Shown here one piece after another: positions 37,618-47,300 of a stretch of 64,000 nt of DNA. Position 1 is the stretch's first letter. The number at the start of each line of letters is the position of its first letter. The stretch covers positions 558,001 to 622,000 of the forward strand of contig NW_026570292.1 of the NCBI RefSeq assembly GCF_019649055.1, read 5' to 3'. Both the position numbers and the translations under genes were made by a program. The notes beneath the pieces are model-generated. The model was not told the DNA's origin and did no database searches. It worked only from the letters and a program-made list of their open reading frames with translations. This DNA is from Paramacrobiotus metropolitanus (taxonomy: Eukaryota; Tardigrada; Eutardigrada; Parachela; Macrobiotidae).

Positions 37618-38214
37618 TTACTCAGGCAAACACGGACACTGCGCCATGCGCAGCTGCTCCTTCAAAACAATAATCTCCAAGTCCCGCGACCGTACTCCCT
37701 CCTGCAGACGTTTGATTTCTACGTCCCGCAACTGCAGCTGCCCCTGCAGGCGGGAAACTTCCTCCTTCAACGCAGCGACTTCCGACCGTGCTGACTGCGC
37801 ATCGGTCTGCGGGGGTACCTTGCCCGTCCGCTTCTCCCTATCCTGCACCACACCGTCCGTTCTGGTACTAGTACGTCTTGCTTCCTGTACGCGCTTGGCA
37901 ATAGTTCCCTTCCCCACCAGCACCGGCTCGGGCTCATTCTGCAGAATCTCGACAATCTCCGCGTACGTGTGGTCCTGCGCGTTGAGCATGAGGATCTTGC
38001 GATCCTGGGCGGCGGTGGTGCGGCGCTTTAGCTGTTTCCGGGGTTTCGTGTTCTTGGATGTGCCGTCGGGGTGGAACTTTTTCATCACGTGATGCACCCA
38101 GGCCTTGGTACGGTCGAATTCCAATCCGATTTCGTAGTACGTTTTTCCCTGCATTCGCAGCTCGTGCACGCGTTGCACAATGGACGGACTGATTCTTGTG
38201 CTGTGTTCGCTCAT
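37618..38214 (-). CDS. HTH-coiled-coil-CPCLP protein, paralog C, single exon
   Basis: A single 198-residue exon starts at the ATG at 38214. It aligns end to end with paralog B: RISPSIVQRVHELRMQGKTY, a first helix-turn-helix, RTTAAQDRKILMLNAQDHTY, a second helix-turn-helix ending GTIAKRVQEA, then a coiled coil (EVAALKEEVSRLQGQLQLRD, LRMAQ) and the terminal CPCLPE. The middle linker differs strongly between paralogs, while the HTH and the tail are conserved. That pattern suggests purifying selection on DNA binding and on the tail. Function unknown. Confidence 0.8.
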   Translation of the reverse strand: MSEHSTRISPSIVQRVHELRMQGKTYYEIGLEFDRTKAWVHHVMKKFHPDGTSKNTKPRKQLKRRTTAAQDRKILMLNAQDHTYAEIVEILQNEPEPVLVGKGTIAKRVQEARRTSTRTDGVVQDREKRTGKVPPQTDAQSARSEVAALKEEVSRLQGQLQLRDVEIKRLQEGVRSRDLEIIVLKEQLRMAQCPCLPE

Positions 38215-38437
38215 TGCGATAAAAGCGCTGGAGTAGTACTTCCTGTTTTCCACTATGATGGTATGAGGTTGCGCGGCGAAATGCAAAATAAACCTGAGCT
38301 ATATCATTTTATAAAATTTCATAGTTTACGCGATCCTACAAAAACTACGATGGAGAAGGGAAAAATTAGGAAATTCATCACCTAGAAAATAAAATTAATT
38401 ATGTAGGATCGTCAATATTGTAAAATTTATTATGGCC

Positions 38438-38460
38438 TTGGCTGCCACCCATCAGCGGTA
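38438..38460 (-). promoter_or_regulatory. Shared upstream element of HTH-CPCLP gene C
   Basis: Third copy of the TTGGCTGCCACCC-N4-GCGGTA pattern, about 225 bp upstream of the paralog C start. Confidence 0.65.
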
Positions 38461-39008
38461 GCCTATTGCACAAGCCTGTTCAGTATTCCACAATCCACAA
38501 TTTATTATTGCAAGTTTCTTGATTTTTTTAATTAACAAGACATCGTTGCCGGTGCATGGCAGCTAATTCAGCTGGCAAGCAACAATACTCTGCAACACGG
38601 TAACAAATTATCATGAAACGCAGTTCGAAAAAAATATCTTCATCATCCAAACGTGCACCCGTTGTAACAGAAATATTATGGGTGGTCAAAATCTCTGTGT
38701 ATTCTTTACGCGGCAGTTTGCGCGGCAGTTGGGTAAAAAGCGTGAGTCAACGGCGCGTAAACAAGCAAACGTGCTCATTCGTAAACAAGAATTTTGGGAT
38801 GGGTTATCAACTTATACTCTTTCATGTAAGCGTTGCGCTTCGATATCGAAGCGCAACCACTACTTACCCAGACTTACACACTTATGTCAGCCAGCAGAAC
38901 TCTTTGCTTTAAACGTTTTGCAACAACTGTGTACACCGGATTAGTATAATTTTATATGTTATGGACTAATATGTCGCTTGTTTAATTAATTACGGAATTA
39001 CCAGTATA
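38461..39008. other. Spacer without recognisable gene
   Basis: 5' flank of HTH paralog C up to the transposase fossil. Short open frames here have no match and no splice support. Confidence 0.35.
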
Positions 39009-39566
39009 TTATAATAGATCACATATAACACGTCGGGTGTACAGTAAAGCTGTCCCGGCGCTAATTCCAAATTTCCTTGACACCATACCCACACCGTGCC
39101 ATACCAGCTTTGGAGGCAGCATTCCCAAAAGTGTCGAAACGGTGCAAAGCGACAACGAGTTGCTCTTGCGGACCGGCTTGTGGGTTGTCGGATACGGTAT
39201 TAAATATGGGGTGACTTTCGATTAAAGATGCAGTTTTCAAAAAAGCATCTCTGGACATTCGCAGTTCCTGGTGCAAACTGTCATCGTCTAAAGCCGGTAA
39301 AACGTGTTCCAAAAACCTGCTTTTAGGAAATTTTTGTCGGCTTAAATACCAACGGCTCTGAAGACACACTTTAAATTTCAACATGAGCTCAACATCATCG
39401 TCTTCGGATTCAAGCGCAATATCAGAATCGCTATCACTGGTGCTGTATGAATCGCTTTTTAAAAGGCTTGCTCCCATTCATCAGTGATTAAATCTTCGAT
39501 TTTTAAACTGATAATCCTTTTGTCGCATAGATTAAGAAATTCTTGTCGTTTAGATGGTGGGGCCAT
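39009..39566 (-). pseudogene. Decayed PIF/Harbinger-type transposase fragment
   Basis: Three consecutive minus frames together resemble the N-terminal part of a PIF/Harbinger (HARBI1-like) transposase. 39459-39566 starts MAPPSKRQEF and stops at EWEQAF. 39061-39477 covers an acidic stretch, MSRDAFLKTASLIESHPIF and LVVALHRFDTFGNAAS. 39009 to about 39075 reads KFGISAGTALLYTRRV. The frame changes at a T/A-rich run near 39460 and again near 39070. The catalytic DDE region is missing. This is a 5' relic, not an active element. Confidence 0.65.
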
Positions 39567-39946
39567 TGCAGAAATCACAACAGTTACTGTCACTAGTTTA
39601 GTTTATACACGTGTAATTAATTTTTGAACTCCTCGCAGATAAAGAACACCTGCATTATGGCTGGCGCAGCGAAGTCTTGCTTATGCCGGCGCATGATGCA
39701 GGCTAGCTCGCGTGGCGCCGCATTTGGCTTTAAACGTAACTGTTTTGTTTCCACTTCGGTGGTCAGTTTCCTTCCTGGCACGTAAACATACTCGTCTTAT
39801 CATTTGTTGACAGTTTTTGGCTGATTCATCGGGTTGTTTTTACTTGTTCTGGCCTTTACCCGACACGCATCGATTACACAGAAGATTTTGACCACCCATA
39901 GTATTGCTGGTATCATTCCGATACGGTGAACACTGATTTTACTGCA

Positions 39947-42900
39947 TCACTCGGATGTTTCATCGGAGTCGTCGCTATCACTGTCCGCGGCAAACTGCTT
40001 GTTAAACGCATCCCGCGATATCTGCAAAAAATTCCAACCGTAAGCGCGTTATAAAAAGCAATTAAGATTTAATTAGTCATTCATTATATGCGATTAAATA
40101 ATATTTACGGCTAAAAAAGATCACATTTACCGTTTCCTGATAGAAAATGTGGTGCAAGAAAAACTCGCTCCGAACTTTAAATAATTCGTAAAAAAATCTG
40201 CCGCTGTACGGCAAGACAACCAATACCAGGAAAAGCTAAACATGAATACTTAAATAACTATACTCACCTTTTTCAGACGTTCTTTCTTAATCAGCCTCAA
40301 ATCCCTGGCCAACTCCTCCAGATCCCCATCATCCGCATCATCCCCCGCGCCCTTCTTTTTGCGCTGAATTTTCTTGACCAATTTCCTCTCTTTAGACGCC
40401 AATTTCTTCGCCTTAGCCAAGGAGAACGCTTCGGTTTTCATCTTCCGCATTTTTCCCTCCCGGCCACCATCTCCCCGTTCCTTCTTCTCCTGCCGCTGTT
40501 TTTCGCGGTGTTTATCTTTATACGGGATCTTCTCGATGTCCACCGCGCTCTCCGTAAACTGCCCGGTGTCCACCTCGCGTAATTCCGGCATGCGCGGCAG
40601 CCGCAGTAATCCGAAGGCGTCGGCCAGACCGCAGAGATCCAGTTCTTTCACCCGGCAGATCACCGAGCATTCGTGCTGGCCGTACGCCCGGATGTAGGAG
40701 ACGAAGGCGCGGATGGATTTGTCGTGCATGTCACGGTCGGTGGCGGTCAGGCGTTTCAGTTTATCGCTGGACTTGACCGGAGAAGTGTCTGCCGAATTCA
40801 GCAACAATTAAACTCAATAATTCCTTTCAATTCCGATGTTAATTTGTTTTTTTCCACTTTAATTCCTTTTTAAACTTTCAAAAGAATTTTTCGTGTACCG
40901 TCGGAAATAACTCGCAAATTTTACAATCGAAAAAAATCTTAAGGGTATTCAGAAACTGCACGTAAGCACTTCTGAACGACATGGAAAATTATTCACGCCA
41001 AAAAACAATTTTTTTTTAACTGTTAGCAGTTACAAATTACAATTATTTTCATTATTATTTAATATTTATTACAACTGACAGTAACAGAATTATTTTCATT
41101 ATTACTTATTTCAACTGACATTAACAGATATTTCTTAAGTTCTCAGTGTGTAACCGTACCGTACCAGCACTGGATGGGGAGACAGATTCTGGTAAGGGTA
41201 GAAGCGACACCCGCTGATTCCTCTGGACAAACTCCACGTACGGCTCTTCATTGGGCAGGAGATAGAGGAGCGACTGGCCTTCGCGTCCGCCCATGCGCGC
41301 CGTTCGTCCGCAGCGGTGCACGTAGACGGCCGCCGATTTCGGCACATCGAACTGGATGACCCAGTCGATGTCCGGCCAGTCGATGCCGCGCGCCACTACG
41401 TCCGTACAGACGAGAATACCGGCGGAAACATTGGAAAATTCCTACCAAAACCAGCAATTAAATATGCCAATAAACGGCAGAAATTCACTCGAGTCAAATC
41501 TATCATCGCTGGATTACGTCAGATTACAAACAAATGTAAAACCAGTCATTATTCCACACTGTTCAACGTTAACACTAAATTATTTACATGAGCTATTTTA
41601 TTTACATTATGATTTTTATTTACATTTGCACTGTTTTATTGAAGTTAATTTATCCACCACACAAATTACGTAAAATCACTCACTTGTTATTCAAGGATTA
41701 TTTGAATGGGGCAGAATTCAAGGAACTGATACAAAACAGGGACAAAAATATTCTTAGGTTTCTTATTTATTCAAGTTTCAACAGCTTGAATGAAATTTTA
41801 GTCTTTGATCAACAAAATTTCGCCATTACAAAAAATTAATTTTCACCAAAACTTTGCCAAAATTTTTTTGTAACATTCCCGATTCTTTTGCGATTGCTTA
41901 ATTGTCCGAAAATACCTGAAAAATCGCTTGACGTTTGTGTTTGAGTTTCCGGTGAAGAGACATGATGGGAAAAGCGGTGACGTTAGCCTTTTTCTTGTGG
42001 AAGACATGTTGCAGATACAGCGTAAAGTAATTAACGCAGTCACAGGTGGCGAAGAACAGCAGGTGTTTCTGGCGGCGATGAGCGCGGAGAAACGCCAGGA
42101 GGTGGTCGAGTTTGGTCTGCGGCGACTGGATCGTGTAGAAGGAAGTCAGGCCAGTTGGCGTGCGGAGATTCAGCTTCTCTTCCACTTTGATCGCCACCGG
42201 ATTCCGCATTCCTTGAACCACAAAACAAATTCCCAATGTGGCGCAAACAGCATCTACTTATCATAATGTGTCAAAAACTCGTGAGATTCAGCATTTAATG
42301 AAAAAAGAATCAACACCATCAACAACACATCCAATCTGAAGCCGCTTCAGCAATGAAACCATTCAGTGGGAGGGTGCCAACGGCAGCGGATACTCTCAAA
42401 CCACTACACTACAATCACACGGCAGCTAAGTAGCACATTTCTGGCAGACCTTGACAGCCAGCACTACTCAATACTCATAGCTGAGTCGAACAGGAAAACA
42501 AACGAAGAAAAGTTGTTAGGAATATAAAAAATCCGAAAATATTAAGCACTGTCCAAAGAACATCATAGTAAGAACAATATGCAAGCATCATGCGGCCAAG
42601 CGAAGCTATTTTTAATTTGGGAACTCATAGACCGGGCCGCTAAAAACACCCCCCGATGTAAAATTAATGGGATAAAAAATAAATCGCAAAAAGCCTGCAA
42701 TTAAATTTTAAACTGCAAAATAACCGCACCTGCCCGAATGAGCTGTTTCAGCTGCGTGGTCTGCGTCGCACTGAACATCCCGGTCCGGCGCTGTTTGGGC
42801 AGCCGCCCCAAGATCTCCCCCACGGCGACTTCAAACCCCATCTCCAGCAGGCGATCAGCCTCATCCAGCACCACCACCTCCACACTCTTCACCGCCTGCC

Positions 42901-43788
42901 GCACCTCCCACCGCCCCCGCCCCACACCGCCCTCCAGCATGTCCACCATGCGCCCGGGGGTGGCCACCACGACGTTGCCCCCCTGGGCGTCCCAGTCGGC
43001 CACGTCCTTGGCGGTGGGACGACCGCCGATCCAGGCGATTCCCCGGAGGGTGGTGTGTTTCAGCAGGCGCTCCAGGACAGCGTGGATCTGCAGGGCTAGT
43101 TCGCGAGTGGGACTGAGGATGAGGGCGCCAATGTCGTGGGGACGCCAGGGCTCCGGTCGGCGGAGCAGGATCTCCAGGCAGGGGATGAGGAAGGCCAGGG
43201 TCTTCCCGCTCCCGGTTACGGCTTCGACGATCACGTCTTTGTGGTTGAGGAACTGCGGGATGGTGGCCGCCTGCAAATTCACAAGCTGAAGGCGCAATAA
43301 AATTACAAAAATTCGAAAAAATAAAAATTTAATTTTTTCCGAATTGTTATTGCAAATTAGGAAGAATTTACTGCAAATTTATAAATTGATTACCGTATTA
43401 CGAATTAATTTATTTATTAAATTAATTTCAAAATTAACGTTTATTGTGAATATGATGAATTTATTCCGAATTCGAAAAAAAATTTTGGGCATTTTGATAT
43501 TTCTAAGAATTTTTAGAAAACTGGAAAAAAATAATAATAAAAATCAAAACTGAAAACCGAGAAAAAGCGTGCAAGATCTGTGGCGACGGCTTTTGCGAAC
43601 AAATAAATTAATAAACAGTTATCTTATATTAGATTAATCTGCGCATGCTAGGAATGCCTAGGATCGATGGTTTTTACTTGAACGGGAGTCAGAGAATGAA
43701 ATCCGAATTCCGCGACGGCCCGCACGATCTCCGGATGGATTTTCGTGTCGCCAAACAGATTATCGACATCTTCCATGGAATCAGTCAT
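39947..43788 (-). CDS. DDX55: DEAD-box ATP-dependent RNA helicase DDX55/Spb4, 6 exons
   Basis: Minus-strand exons are 43678-43788, 42730-43270, 41916-42211, 41165-41441, 40268-40788 and 39947-40021, encoding 606 residues, against about 600 in human. Q-motif region FHSLTPVQ, motif I GSGKT (about 57-61), PTREL, ATPGR, DEAD (about 173-176), SAT and [11 protein letters not shown] are all present. The C-terminal extension [13 protein letters not shown], the LRLPRMPEL segment and the Lys-rich tail are typical of DDX55/Spb4. The family unwinds pre-rRNA during 60S ribosomal subunit assembly in the nucleolus. The exon 4 donor could alternatively lie 8 nt upstream. It is divergent from the BTB gene at 44393. 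Confidence 0.93.
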
Positions 43789-44392
43789 TTTCCAAACCAG
43801 TACATCAATAAGGCACAAATATTGTCATCGAATATGGTACTTTGTGATTCAGTGTAAGTGGCAAAAAGCTTCTAACGTCCAAAACAACACAACAGCAGTT
43901 ACAGCACAAAACTGACAAAAGGGATAAAAACGAAAAATGAAAACTTCACGAACTTCTAACAAGTAAGAGGTTCTTGAGTCTGAACAGTGGACTGGGTTGC
44001 GGCTTGCCAAGTTTACGCTCGTCTCGCTATACCACGAGCAAGTGTGGCACCATCGTTTAGCGCAACCCCCCGCAGGCGCCGTCTATCAGCCCATATCAGC
44101 TGATTATTAATTGCAGCGAGGCGAGCCGTAATCTACAGGGCGCCGCCGAGTGGATTTGGTGCAGATTATTGTGAAATGTATTTCCTGGTTTCACATTTTT
44201 TAGGTTTTGACGTGTAGTTCTCCACTAAATCTCCATTCCTGCGACTTAGATTTTGAATTTTGGCTGCAAGATTCTTAACTCCTTGATCTTCATCTGAACG
44301 GGGCTTGCAAATTCGGAGATCCTATCTGCCAAGTTTTGGCCAGTGCTTTTGCTTTTGCATTATTGCCTGTGGTGAGCACGCGTCCTGGAGCC
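43789..44392. promoter_or_regulatory. Divergent promoter region of DDX55 and BTB gene
   Basis: About 600 bp separate the two start codons. It contains the 5' UTRs and promoters of both genes and no other feature I can support. Confidence 0.4.
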
Positions 44393-47300
44393 ATGTCGCG
44401 TACAAAATCTTTCATCAGTTCAGAGCGTCGCGGCACTATATTCCGGATGACTAATCGCTGGAAGAACGCACTGGAGAACGGGGAGCTGACAGATGTGGCA
44501 TTTTCCGTGGGACGTGATCATGGTCTGGTTAAACTGCTCCGCGCTCACAAACTGCTGCTGAGTTTGAGCAGCGATGTGTTCCATGCGATGTTCAACGGGA
44601 ATTTCACTGAAAATCAGACCAAGGCCATAGAAATCCCCGACATTTCTCCGGACGCATTCTCCAACCTGCTGGATTTTCTCTATACGGAGACCATGGAGAA
44701 TCTGACGCCCGAGAATGTCCTGCAGACCCTGTACGCCGCGGAAAAATACGATTTACCTTGGCTGGCCGATCACTGCACCCAGTTTGTCCTGGAGAAGTTG
44801 GATTGGGATAATTGCTTGACGTTGTTGGATGGTGCGCTGCATCTGACTCCCGATTGTGACGTTATTGTGGAGGAATGTTTGCGTATCGTAGACTGGGCGG
44901 GCATCGGTGTGTTGTATGGTGAGCACTTCTCGACCATCCGTCGCAAAACACTGGAGACAATTGTGCAGCGTGACTCACTGGATGCTGAGGAACATGTTAT
45001 CTATCTGGCCGTCGACATGTGGGCGTCGGCGGCATGTGGTCGAGCTGGACTGTCCCCGTCCGCGGCTAATCTGCGTCGGGTGCTCGGTTATGCTTTGTTC
45101 CAGGTGAAATTACGGTTGATAATATTTTGTTATCAGGATTTTGAATTTTATACGTTAACAGTTACCTAACTCAAGATCAAACTGGCTTTCTTACATTAAC
45201 AAGGTCTTTGAGGGAAAAATTGATTTTTAATATAATGAAATACTTCTGATTAAGTTATTTTAAGCGAAAAACATCATGGAATAAGAATTGACGAAACACA
45301 GTTGACAAATGTGGAAATTAACGGTTTTTATTTCACTTTTTGCGTGCCGAAACGTAATCCGGTAATCGCGCTACGTTTTGCTTTTTAATTGTAGTTTTTT
45401 ACTTATAATTTTTTAAAAAAACTGTAAAATCATGTTTTTACAGAGACATATAAGTAATAGTTATACGACATCATCATATAAAATATTTTGATTAACAATA
45501 AGGATCAGCTTTTTAAAAAAGCTGCTCTGGATCTTTGGTGTTTTTAAAAAAGCTGCTCTGGATCTTTTTCGGGGAGAACGCGTGCTTTTGCTGTTATTTA
45601 CCGTTGAGTCCATTGCGATGGCTCTCGGTAAACTGGGTATGTCGTTGCCTGCTATTGCGTTCTCACTCGGGTTTGTCAGTTCTCTTTTTGGCTTTGGAAG
45701 TTGTTTGTAGGATATTGTTCACCATGAGTTTCAAGTGCGACCTGTGCAATAAGATCCTGAAATCAGCTCACGGTCTTACAGCGCATCGGGATTCAAACGT
45801 CTGCAAGAAGGCCCAGGCGCAAGCTCTACGCCAGAGACCTGAAGAACCCCTTAACCAGGCTCATGCTGCAGAGAAACGAAGTCTTCAAGATCGTATAATC
45901 GAGTCAAGGAAAGCCCACGCTGTTCTCCGCCATGTGCCTACAGGAGCAAGACGAGCGTGTGCCGAAGTTCTACGTAAAGTAATTACGGACTGCGTGGAAA
46001 AGAACGATGAGAATTCGTGGGCAGCCCTGATGCTTTTTGCATTGGACAATTTGCACGCTCCTCCGTCTAATTCTGGCCGCGGTCCCACTTTAGCTGCGTC
46101 CGTAAAAGCCAACTTACAGGGTACTACACTGCCTACCAAAGCGAGGAAATCGAGAAAGAAGCGATCCGGGGACGAAGCATTGAGAAAAGCAGTCAACGCC
46201 AAGTTACAAGACGGGGATATCAGTGGTGCAGTAAAATTGTTAACTTCAGATGAGTCTGTTGCAGCCATGTCGGGCGAAGTTCTACAATCACTGAAAGACA
46301 AACATCCAGCAGCTCCTGCAGACCTGAATTTCCCTTCGCCACCTCCCGCTGGCAACCCCCAAGAATTCACAACGGAGGAAGTACACGCTGCATTGAAATC
46401 GTTTCCCGCGGGCTCTGCCGCTGGTCCGGACGGACTGAGAGCTCAGCACTTGAAGGAGCTGGTTAAAGTGCCTGGAGAGTGTGGTGAAATGCTGTTGGCT
46501 GCACTTACGAAACTCGTCAACCACATTATTTTTGAATCGATCCCTGAAAGTGTACGAACTGTTCTATTTGGCGCCACGCTTATTCCTTTGAACAAGAAGT
46601 CGGGTGGAATACGGCCCATAGCAATCGGTTGTACCATACGACGCCTGTGCGGGAAGGTGATTAGTAAACGCGTTCAGTCCGAGTTAGGTGGGTTCTTTCG
46701 GCCAGTTCAGTTGGGATACGGAACACGGGGTGGAGCAGAAGCAGCTGTACATGTTACTCGGAAATTCCTTAGAGCGCACCCAGCCAGCCCCACTGTGATT
46801 TTGAAGTTGGATTTCCGCAATGCTTTCAATACTATACGCCGGGATGTAGTTTTAAAGGAAGCGGCGGAAAGGATTCCGCAATATTACCATTTCATTTCAC
46901 AGAGTTACAAAGAAAGTTCTACGTTGTTCTGTGGCGACACGACGATACTGTCTGCCAACGGTGTTCAGCAAGGAGATCCCCTCGGTCCATTACTGTTTTG
47001 CCTGGGCTCTAACAAACTAACTAGAAGCCTCCGCGCAGACCTGAACGTTTGGTACTTGGACGACGGGACGGAAGGAGGTGACCCGGAAGCTTGCCTGTTA
47101 TGAGCGTATATTAATCTGACCAATGCCGCATTCAGCTCTGCTTGTCTCTCTTGACTGAGAAATCAGCCAAATAAAAGACTGACGGAATCCTAGCCGGCGC
47201 ATCAGTACTCAATAGTATATGTCTCAGGTCAGCGCCTTGCTACAAATACTCAGAGAAGCTAAGAGAGTTTGACGCTGTGATTAAGTCAAGGCTGAAGAAA

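Noticed and set aside
42738-43289. 183-codon plus-strand frame
   Set aside because: Antisense shadow of the DDX55 helicase core exon.
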